NCBI GenBank assembly: GCA_016872875.1
Contig: VGYW01000548.1
Span: 1-5,096 of the forward strand
Reading direction: 5' to 3'
Length of the DNA: 5,096 bases
Source: Planctomycetota bacterium
GTDB lineage: Bacteria; Planctomycetota; PUPC01; DSUN01
The position numbers and the translations under genes are program-made. The notes under the pieces are model-generated. The model was given only the letters and a program-made list of their open reading frames with translations, searched no databases and had not been told where the DNA came from. Each line of letters starts with the position of its first letter. Positions within the stretch are counted from its first letter, which is position 1. Below are positions 1 to 5,068 of this stretch, in pieces.

Positions 1-121
1 TACTCCTGTGCCTGCCTCTTCGTCTCGGGCTTTCCCACAACACCCTTTGCCACCACGCGGCAGCGCCCGACGCAACACGAACGCCACGGTTACGAAACAA
101 GCCCTACTTGTGGGCAAAGAT

Positions 122-138
122 CAGGGCTTCGCCCTGGG
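122..138. repeat. REP-like palindrome, copy 1
   Basis: The 17-base sequence cagggcttcgccctggg forms a 6-bp stem (cagggc/gccctg) around a ttc loop. The same 17 bases recur at 255-271 in the same orientation. Short GC-rich palindromes repeated between genes are typical of REP-type elements, which are often spread by REP-associated tyrosine transposases. No transposase is visible here, so that class assignment is an inference. Confidence 0.6.
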
Positions 139-158
139 ACAGGCGACCGCCCGGATTG

Positions 159-232
159 AGCCCTGTAGGGGCGTACTAGCCGGCCTGGGCAGGATGTGGC
201 GCCCAGACCACGTAGTACGCCCCTTCAGGGCT
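159..232. repeat. Composite inverted repeat (REP/BIME-like)
   Basis: The arm at 159-178 (agccctgtaggggcgtacta) and the arm at 213-232 are reverse complements at 19 of 20 positions. The 34-base spacer contains a second nested stem, ctgggc at 185-190 pairing with gcccag at 201-206. As RNA or single-stranded DNA the whole block could fold into a long cruciform-like hairpin with an internal arm. Two REP-like units facing each other is the arrangement usually called a BIME. A terminator for an upstream transcript is possible but less likely, because no T tract follows. Confidence 0.65.
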
Positions 233-254
233 GATGTGCCCATCGCTCCCTTCC

Positions 255-271
255 CAGGGCTTCGCCCTGGG
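255..271. repeat. REP-like palindrome, copy 2
   Basis: This is an exact second copy of the 17 bases at 122-138. Here the flanking bases extend the pairing to a perfect 8-bp stem, cccagggc/gccctggg, with a ttc loop at 253-271. Another small palindrome follows at 284-297 (gcccc, loop tgtc, ggggc), and an 8-base palindrome ctccggag lies at 297-304. The cluster therefore continues almost to position 304. Confidence 0.6.
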
Positions 272-348
272 CTGCTATAGGACGCCCCTGTCGGGGCTCC
301 GGAGTGGTTCACCAGAATTGGGGGCCATACTCTCAGAGGAAATCGCAG

Positions 349-378
349 TTGACATACCGCAAGGGGAAGGCGTATAGT
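349..378 (+). promoter_or_regulatory. Sigma-70-type promoter for the exported protein gene
   Basis: A perfect -35 box TTGACA lies at 349-354, followed by an 18-base spacer and a -10 box TATAGT at 373-378 (five of six matches to TATAAT). Transcription would start near 384-386 and give a leader of about 47 bases before the ATG at 432. Small alternative stems are possible in that leader (gtcc at 400-403 pairing with ggac at 407-410 or 414-417), but nothing resembles a known riboswitch. The match is strong for such GC-rich DNA. Confidence 0.7.
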
Positions 379-431
379 AGAAGCGATATGGGGCGGCTGG
401 TCCAGAGGACTCCGGACAAAGGCAACTCAGC

Positions 432-3236
432 ATGCGTTTCCCAAGAGGCAGGCGTGGGTGGGCGGTGTGGGTCTTCCTGGCGGCCTTCGCTGCTCTCGCC
501 GGGCGGCCGGCGGGCGAGGCGGGCTCGGAGGGGCGGTGCCGGCTCGCCGGGCGGGTGACTACGCCCGAGGGGGCGGCCGTGGCCGGCGTGACGGTGGCAT
601 TCTCGAATGGCATCGCCTCAGCGGTGACGGACGCCCGCGGCTGCTATGAGGCCGCGGCGCCCGCCGACGGCACGCGCTGCACGGTCACGCCGAGCAAGCC
701 GGGGCACGCGTTCGTCCCCACCGAAAGGGCCATCTGGCTCTCCGGCGACGAGGCGGAGGCCAGCTTCCAGGCAGTCGCGGAGCGGATGGAGAAGCGGCGG
801 GGCAGCCGCCGCGCGTTCCGCGACGCCCTGGCCCCGCTCGCGCTCAACTGGTTCTCGATCAACGCCGACGCGCCGTTCACGGCCACCCGCGCCGTGACCC
901 TGAACCACCAGGCGGATGGGGTCCCGCTCTACTACAAGGCGAGCGAGCTGCCCACCTTTACGGGCGCCGACTGGCAGTCCTACACCCCCTTCCCAGTCTT
1001 CAATCTCTCCCCTGGCAACGACCTCAAGACCGTCTACTTCAAGGTGGCGGACGACTTCGAGGAGTCGGCGCCGCTGATGGACGACATCGTGCTCAACGAG
1101 CCGCAGGTGGTGGAGCTGACGGTGAACGGCCCGGCCACGCGCGGCAAGGTGTGGCCCGCCGGGGAGGAGGACTGGTTCTTCTTCAACGCCGCCACGACGG
1201 ACACCTACACGGTGGAGACCTGGGCGGGCAGCCTGGCGGACAACTTCGTCGGCCTCTACGCCGCGGACCAGACGACCCTTCTGGCGCAGGACAACGACTC
1301 AGGCGACGGCGCCTCCGGCCGCATCGTCCAGCCCCTCAACCCCGGCACCTATTTCGTCAAGGTGCGTGCCAACAACCCGGCCGACATGGGCACCTACTAC
1401 GTCCGCGTGACCACGGGCGAGACGACGATCACGATCCTCAACCCCCACGGCGACCCGACGGCGGCCACCCAGCTCGAGGTCGGCACCTCAGAGGTGGTCT
1501 TCTCCTCTGCCAATCCAGGCGTCCTCGAAATCTTGTGCCGCTTCGCGCTCAACCCTGGCCAGGTCGCAGGCGTGGCCGACAAGGTTCGCGCCTGCATCGA
1601 GCCGGTGGGCGGCTCGGCCCTCGCCTGGCAGACTCTCACGGGGGCCGACGCCACCTGGGCGGGCACCTCCGCCGGCCGGCCCGCCACCGCGCACCCCACG
1701 ATGGGCAAACCGGTCTACGACCCCGTGACCGACCGCTACGAGCTCAAGGTGGTCTTCACCGGCCTGCCGACGGCCAACAGCGGCTTCGGCCCCAAGCGCC
1801 TCTGGGCGCAGATCGTGGACGGCACCACGGTGGCCGCCAGCGCCGAGCAGCTCTTCGAGGTCTTCTTCCCCAAGACCGCCGCCAACAACGCCGGCACGGG
1901 CCGCAATGCCGGACCAAACTGGTTCTACTTCTGGAAGACCGGCAACGTCTGCGGAACCACCACCGGCTGGGAATACGAGGTCACGCCCGACTTCGGCTTC
2001 TACCTCACCGGCCAGGACCACATCAACGTCGGCGACGCCGCCCCAACGGTCAACACCGGCCCCGAGTTCTACCAGAACGACCTGGGCGACACCATCGAGG
2101 TCGCCGGCCAGGGCCTCGGGCCGCAGTGTGCCCTCGAAACCATCGCCCACGAGAACCTCCACAGGTGGATTTTCGAGACCTGGGCCTTCCTCATCGCCTC
2201 CGACGAGGCCGACGGCGAGAGCAACGGCGACCCCTACGACGACCCCGACGACGACGGCATCCCGAACATCATGGAGGCCACCTTCCTCGGCATCAGCACC
2301 GACACCAACGACCCCGACACCTACAACATGGGCTTTCCCTACGACACCTACGGCGACCAGGAGTTGCGCGCCCGCAAGATCGAGCTCACCCCCGGCCTCA
2401 CCGCCAACCCCGCAGACGACTGGGCCTACCCAGGCTCCAACTCCTATCCCCCCTACCCCCGCGTCGCGCCCCCGCCCGAGGACCCCGACGTGCCTGGCGG
2501 CCCAGGCGAACCCGACGACCAGGGCGGAGGCGACGACGGCCAGGGCAACGAGGGGAACCCAGGCGACGACGTCATCATCCAGCACGGCACCGGCCGCGGC
2601 GACACCCAGCTCGCCAACGGCGGACCAGGCAACGACTTCATCTTCCAGAACGGCCGCCGCGGCCCGGACGCCCAGACCGCCAACGGCGGCGACGGGGACG
2701 ACACGATCATCCAGAGGGGCGGCCGGGGCTTCGACGGCCTCACCGCCTCAGGGGGCGCAGGCAACGACGCCATCTACCAGCGCGGCATGCGCGGCGCCGA
2801 CACCCTCACCGCCAACGCCGGCGATGGCGCCGACTCCATCCGCCAGCGCGGCGGCGCCAGGGCCGACACCCTCATCGCCAACGGCGGCGGCGGCGACGAC
2901 ACGCTCTGGCAGCGCGGCGGCTCAGGGCGCGACACCATGGTCGCCGACGGCGGCGACGGGGACGACACGGTCTGGATGTTCGGCAAAGAGGGCGCCGACG
3001 CCCTCACCTATGAGGTCAGCCCAGGCAACGACCTCGCCTACCTCCACGGCGGCGACGGCTTCGACACCGCCGCCATCAACTCCAACGGCCACGACTTCAC
3101 CCTCACCGACGAGCGCGGCGAGGTCCTCTACCAGCGCGGCGCCGGCGGCACCCGCATCCAGGCACGCAGCATCGAGAACCTCAGGGTCATCGGCGACGAC
3201 GGCGTCACCGTCGTCTTCGCCGGCGCCGCCCGCTGA
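432..3236 (+). CDS. Exported multidomain protein with HExxH motif and RTX-like C-terminal repeats
   Basis: This 934-residue protein is not a recognised named family. It starts with a basic n-region (RFPRGRRGW) and a hydrophobic stretch at about 11-23, a likely Sec signal. Residues 35-115 resemble a carboxypeptidase-regulatory-like beta domain (LAGRVTTPEGAAVAGVTV, then TDARGCYE). Residues 137-222 resemble an Ig-like repeat (INADAPFTATRAVTLN through LKTVYFKVAD). Residues 225-328 look like a PPC domain (EEDWFFFNA, then LNPGTYFVKV). Residues 330-480 are beta-rich and unassigned. Residues 490-650 include NWFYFW, then H573-E574-N-L-H577, an HExxH zinc motif, and an EF-hand-like loop D604, D606, D608, G609, N612, E615. 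A Pro/Gly/Asp linker (about 676-707) leads to 16 RTX-like units (708-883) and a short beta cap. The ATG follows AAAGG at 418-422 by nine bases and sits downstream of a good promoter. A secreted, calcium-stabilised metalloprotease-like or adhesive surface protein is my inference. No His lies downstream of HENLH within the domain, so a third zinc ligand would have to be acidic (for example E592, E596 or E644). Activity is unproven. Confidence 0.9.
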   Translation: MRFPRGRRGWAVWVFLAAFAALAGRPAGEAGSEGRCRLAGRVTTPEGAAVAGVTVAFSNGIASAVTDARGCYEAAAPADGTRCTVTPSKPGHAFVPTERAIWLSGDEAEASFQAVAERMEKRRGSRRAFRDALAPLALNWFSINADAPFTATRAVTLNHQADGVPLYYKASELPTFTGADWQSYTPFPVFNLSPGNDLKTVYFKVADDFEESAPLMDDIVLNEPQVVELTVNGPATRGKVWPAGEEDWFFFNAATTDTYTVETWAGSLADNFVGLYAADQTTLLAQDNDSGDGASGRIVQPLNPGTYFVKVRANNPADMGTYYVRVTTGETTITILNPHGDPTAATQLEVGTSEVVFSSANPGVLEILCRFALNPGQVAGVADKVRACIEPVGGSALAWQTLTGADATWAGTSAGRPATAHPTMGKPVYDPVTDRYELKVVFTGLPTANSGFGPKRLWAQIVDGTTVAASAEQLFEVFFPKTAANNAGTGRNAGPNWFYFWKTGNVCGTTTGWEYEVTPDFGFYLTGQDHINVGDAAPTVNTGPEFYQNDLGDTIEVAGQGLGPQCALETIAHENLHRWIFETWAFLIASDEADGESNGDPYDDPDDDGIPNIMEATFLGISTDTNDPDTYNMGFPYDTYGDQELRARKIELTPGLTANPADDWAYPGSNSYPPYPRVAPPPEDPDVPGGPGEPDDQGGGDDGQGNEGNPGDDVIIQHGTGRGDTQLANGGPGNDFIFQNGRRGPDAQTANGGDGDDTIIQRGGRGFDGLTASGGAGNDAIYQRGMRGADTLTANAGDGADSIRQRGGARADTLIANGGGGDDTLWQRGGSGRDTMVADGGDGDDTVWMFGKEGADALTYEVSPGNDLAYLHGGDGFDTAAINSNGHDFTLTDERGEVLYQRGAGGTRIQARSIENLRVIGDDGVTVVFAGAAR
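2148..2276 (+). other. HExxH motif and adjacent EF-hand-type calcium loop within the exported protein
   Basis: H573-E574-N-L-H577 is encoded at 2148-2162 inside an apparent helix (LETIAHENLHRWIFETW), the usual setting for the zinc-binding helix of gluzincin-type peptidases. Thirty residues later comes an Asp-rich stretch whose spacing D604-x-D606-x-D608-G609-x-x-N612-x-x-E615 (2241-2276) fits a calcium loop of the dockerin or thrombospondin-type-3 kind. It is followed by TDTNDPDT. The motif pair is seen directly; catalytic function is an inference. Confidence 0.5.
2553..3080 (+). repeat. Coding tandem repeat: 16 RTX-like units of 11 residues (33 bp)
   Basis: Residues 708-883 divide without a gap into 16 units of 11 residues. 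Two versions alternate: GGxGxDxIxQR and GGxGxDTLxAN. Each unit is a hemolysin-type calcium-binding nonapeptide (GGxGxDxUx) plus two extra residues, so a pair spans 22 residues or 66 bp. Asp at unit position 6 is present in all 16 units. The Gln at position 10 of the odd units is kept in six of eight (QH, QN, QR) and drifts to MF and LH at the end. Some copies remain close in DNA: 23 identical bases recur at 2683-2705 and 2947-2969. Known RTX tracts fold as calcium-bound beta-rolls; that this one does so is an inference. Confidence 0.85.
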
Positions 3237-3249
3237 CGCTCGGCGGCGC
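3223..3249. terminator. Possible bidirectional hairpin between convergent stop codons
   Basis: A perfect 8-bp stem, gcgccgcc at 3223-3230 with ggcggcgc at 3242-3249, encloses an 11-base loop that contains the forward stop TGA (3234-3236). It ends at the first base of the reverse stop. Only 12 bp separate the two genes, so a shared terminator would be expected here. There is no run of T on either strand, so it is not a classical intrinsic terminator, and in DNA this GC-rich such a stem could arise by chance. Confidence 0.3.
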
Positions 3250-4532
3250 TATTCCTTCGGGGGACGCCGCCGCATCAGGAGCGACCACGCCCACGGGCCG
3301 CTCTTGTTGTTCGGGTCCCGCGACTCGAAGCGAATCTCCCTCAGGCACACGAAGTCCCACGTCTCGGCGAAGTCGTCAACCAGCTTCTTCTCCTCCACGC
3401 GGGGCGGGCCGCCGTGGCGCGGCTCGTTGGCGTTCCCGGCCAGCAGCAGGAAGTGCCCGCCGGGGCGGGTCAGCCGATTGGCCGTCTTGACGAACCCGGC
3501 CGAGTTGTAGAGCTGGACGTGGTGGTAGCAGCCGCGGTCGAAGACGAAGTCGAACGGCTCCATCTCGCCCAGGGCGGTCACGTCCGCGACGAGCCAGCGC
3601 ACGCGGACGTTCGCCTTGCGCGCCTGCTGCTCGGCCAGGGTGAGCGCCGTCGGCGCAATCTCCACGCCGGTCACGCTGAAGCCCTTGGTCGCAAGGTACA
3701 CGGCGTTCGTGCCCGTGCCGCAGCCCAGCTCGAGCGCGCGGCCGGGGCGGATGGTCCCGTCCTCGACGATCTTCGACAGCTCGTCCGTCACGCGGCCTAC
3801 GTCCCAGCCCGGCGTTCGGCCGCCGCGGTAAGCGCTGTCCCACCGCTCCAGCATTCGCACGCCCTTGGCCCCGTGCGGCATGATGCCGGCGGGCAGGAGC
3901 CGCTCAGCCAGCAGGGCCTTGCCGGCCTGCGAGACGGCGATGGTGCTGCCCTGGGCCGGGTCGCCCGCCAGAACAAGCGTCACGGCCCGATCCCCGACCG
4001 CGAGCTTGAGCGTGGCAACGCCGGCCTCCGCCGCGAGCGTCGCCTCCGCCTCCTGGCCGCCCGTGCAGATGACGCGGATGAAGCGCGCCGCGGGCTCCTT
4101 CGCGCCATCGCGCGGCAAGAGCACTCGGCAGGCGGCCTTCGCCTCGCCGCCGCCGGCCAGTTGCCATGGCGGCACCGGAGCCGGCGAACGGTCGTCAACA
4201 ACGAAGGTGCCCGGCTTGATGAAGACCACCTGCCGGTCCCCCGCCGGGCCGGTGCCGCGGACGTAGACGAAGTGCGGACTCTCCTCGTAGGCGATGAGCT
4301 TCTCGACGCCCAGGAGCGCCGCGGGCGGCAGGTCGTCCCGGAACTCCGCGAAGCGTTCGGCCAGGGCGGCCAGGCCCCCCGCGCGCATCGCCCCGCCGGC
4401 GAGGGGTGTCGCCTCCCCCTCGGCCAGAGCAGGCAACGCGGCAACGCCTGCCACCAGGCCGGCGACAACAGCGGCCACCGCCAGCACCGCGCAGAGCACC
4501 CGACGCCGCGGATGCGGCTCGTATTCAGCCAT
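3249..4532 (-). CDS. Signal-bearing class I SAM-dependent methyltransferase with N-terminal beta-rich domain
   Basis: The 427-residue product has a basic n-region (HPRRR), a hydrophobic segment at about 12-33 and an AxA site (ALA, 35-37), so export or membrane anchoring is predicted. Residues 78-215 are mostly beta strand. The stretch RQVVFIKPGTFVVDDR (100-115) resembles the core of heparinase II/III-type sandwich domains, but the similarity is short. Residues 228-424 form a class I methyltransferase domain: WDSAYRGGRTPGWDVG (231-246), SAM motif I ALELGCGTGTNAVYLA (266-281), acidic E291 after strand 2, D317 in ADVTAL, FDFVFDRGCYHHV (327-339), and the LTRPGGHFLLLAG strand. This pattern matches the thiopurine/tellurite (TehB-like) methyltransferase group; the substrate is unknown. 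The start is supported by AGGAGG seven bases upstream. A methyltransferase behind a signal peptide is odd, because SAM is normally cytoplasmic. The gene converges on its neighbour and appears to be transcribed alone. Confidence 0.9.
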   Translation of the reverse strand: MAEYEPHPRRRVLCAVLAVAAVVAGLVAGVAALPALAEGEATPLAGGAMRAGGLAALAERFAEFRDDLPPAALLGVEKLIAYEESPHFVYVRGTGPAGDRQVVFIKPGTFVVDDRSPAPVPPWQLAGGGEAKAACRVLLPRDGAKEPAARFIRVICTGGQEAEATLAAEAGVATLKLAVGDRAVTLVLAGDPAQGSTIAVSQAGKALLAERLLPAGIMPHGAKGVRMLERWDSAYRGGRTPGWDVGRVTDELSKIVEDGTIRPGRALELGCGTGTNAVYLATKGFSVTGVEIAPTALTLAEQQARKANVRVRWLVADVTALGEMEPFDFVFDRGCYHHVQLYNSAGFVKTANRLTRPGGHFLLLAGNANEPRHGGPPRVEEKKLVDDFAETWDFVCLREIRFESRDPNNKSGPWAWSLLMRRRPPKE

Positions 4533-4539
4533 CGTTCAG

Positions 4540-4545
4540 CCTCCT
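4540..4545 (-). promoter_or_regulatory. Strong Shine-Dalgarno site for the methyltransferase gene
   Basis: Read on the minus strand this is AGGAGG, seven bases before the ATG at 4530-4532. It fixes the start upstream of the hydrophobic N-terminus, so the signal-like segment is probably translated and not an artefact of choosing too early a start. Confidence 0.8.
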
Positions 4546-4593
4546 GTTCGAGTCGGCACGCTCCCACAGCTCCCACCTGGTTCACACGGCGGC

Positions 4594-4622
4594 ATCATAT
4601 CAAGCCCCCCACCTTGCCGCAA
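4594..4622 (-). promoter_or_regulatory. Candidate promoter for the methyltransferase gene
   Basis: On the minus strand TTGCGG (4617-4622) and TATGAT (4594-4599) are separated by exactly 17 bases. The -10 box matches consensus at five of six positions and the -35 box at three of six. The predicted leader is about 55 bases. It is the only reasonable pairing I see in the upstream 100 bases, but it is weak enough to be chance. Confidence 0.4.
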
Positions 4623-4649
4623 GCCGAAGGCCCATCTCACCGCAGAGGG

Positions 4650-4673
4650 CCCATCGCGGCAAGCCGCAACCAA
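4650..4673. repeat. 24-bp direct repeat, left copy
   Basis: These 24 bases are repeated exactly at 4968-4991 in the same orientation. The core gcggcaagccgc is itself a palindrome with an AA centre, so each copy can form a small hairpin. The left copy lies 10 bases outside the left arm of the inverted repeat at 4684-4723. Confidence 0.8.
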
Positions 4674-4683
4674 ACGCGGAGGA

Positions 4684-4723
4684 AAAATCTTTCCGGAAAA
4701 CAAGATTCTGCATGTTTGTAGGA
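4684..4723. repeat. 40-bp imperfect inverted repeat, left arm
   Basis: This arm matches the reverse complement of 5029-5068 at 34 of 40 positions with no gap. The best-conserved part includes gattctg and atgtttgtag. The arms lie about 385 bases apart, outer edge to outer edge, a spacing that would suit a small non-autonomous mobile element, but no target-site duplication is evident. Confidence 0.75.
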
Positions 4724-4803
4724 CAGAGAACGCATTGAGAGAGCAGGCGGATTGGGGGCTGCACCCCAACGTAGGCCCCGCCTTCTCTGCCCCGCAGGGG
4801 CCA

Positions 4804-4831
4804 CGCCGCACGAGCGAAGTCTCGTGCGGCG
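4804..4831. repeat. Perfect 11-bp hairpin
   Basis: The arm cgccgcacgag at 4804-4814 pairs perfectly with ctcgtgcggcg at 4821-4831 around the six-base loop cgaagt. No T run follows, so a terminator is unlikely. It sits inside the inverted-repeat block and could be an internal REP-like element. Confidence 0.7.
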
Positions 4832-4853
4832 CGTAGACCCTTCGGTCGTGACT

Positions 4854-4880
4854 CGACGACGACGACGAGGACGACGACGA
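4854..4880. repeat. CGA trinucleotide run
   Basis: There are nine consecutive trinucleotide units, eight CGA and one GGA at the sixth position, over 27 bases. No gene spans it, so it is a non-coding microsatellite. Open frames through it give only poly-Ser or poly-Val stretches. Confidence 0.85.
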
Positions 4881-4926
4881 TAGCAGAACCGAAGCCGGCA
4901 CCAGGATCGGGGATCACACTCGCCAG

Positions 4927-4947
4927 AATAGGTGACTGTCCCTGTTT
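4927..4947. repeat. REP-like GTGACTGTCCC motif
   Basis: The core aggtgactgtccct resembles, from memory, an intergenic motif that recurs in many environmental bacterial genomes near REP-associated transposase genes. Only one copy is present in this window, so its repeat status rests on recall and not on the sequence shown. Confidence 0.35.
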
Positions 4948-4967
4948 GTGCGGCGCGCAGGGCCACC

Positions 4968-4991
4968 CCCATCGCGGCAAGCCGCAACCAA
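4968..4991. repeat. 24-bp direct repeat, right copy
   Basis: This is an exact copy of 4650-4673 in the same orientation. It lies inside the inverted-repeat pair, 37 bases before the right arm, whereas the left copy lies outside the left arm. The two repeat families are therefore arranged as a mosaic and not as one simple inverted duplication. Confidence 0.8.
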
Positions 4992-5028
4992 GGGGCAAGG
5001 CCGCAAATGAGGACGGGAGGTAACGTAG

Positions 5029-5068
5029 GCCTACAAACATCCAGAATCGTGTTTTTCGGAGAGATTTC
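5029..5068. repeat. 40-bp imperfect inverted repeat, right arm
   Basis: This is the reverse-complement partner of 4684-4723, with 34 of 40 positions matching. The six differences are scattered, which suggests two diverged members of one repeat family. The sequence continues to the window edge (5096) without another recognisable feature. Confidence 0.75.

Larger units (their letters stand above)
1..348. other. Gene-free upstream region with palindromic repeats
   Basis: No convincing gene lies here. The open frames that cross it are short, run through palindromes and show no recognisable protein. Positions 1-118 show nothing beyond a weak stem near 97-111 (acaag/cttgt). From about 119 to 300 the DNA is dense in GC-rich palindromes, listed separately. 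Positions 301-348 are less structured and lead into the promoter of the downstream gene. The end of an upstream gene could lie left of the window. Confidence 0.6.

Noticed and set aside
8..280. 90-residue forward open frame at the left edge
   Set aside because: It runs straight through the REP-like palindromes, has no ribosome-binding site that I can see and shows no protein-like motif.
1488..2585. 365-residue reverse open frame
   Set aside because: It is antisense to the exported protein gene, Val/Gly/Ala-rich and without any recognisable motif. The real gene explains the open frame through its codon bias.
1151..3013. 620-residue forward open frame overlapping the exported protein gene
   Set aside because: It lies in another frame inside the 934-residue gene and translates into Arg/His/Pro/Gly-rich low-complexity sequence, as expected of a shadow frame in GC-rich DNA. 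No domain is visible.
2553..3080. 33-bp periodicity that could be mistaken for a CRISPR array or satellite
   Set aside because: The units are contiguous with no spacers, stay in frame and encode a conserved 11-residue RTX-like pattern, so this is a protein repeat.
1906..3510. 534-residue forward open frame rich in Thr, Pro, Ser and Ala
   Set aside because: It is a frame shadow of the Asp/Gly-rich repeat gene and also runs into the opposite-strand methyltransferase gene. Its mucin-like composition comes from the shifted repeat codons.
3414..4721. 435-residue forward open frame opposite the methyltransferase
   Set aside because: The reverse strand carries clear methyltransferase motifs and a strong ribosome-binding site. 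This frame has neither motifs nor a plausible start signal.
4536..4901. Small reverse open frame with a poly-Ser tract
   Set aside because: The Ser run is only the CGA microsatellite read in frame, and the rest translates the non-coding repeats. No ribosome-binding site or homology is apparent.
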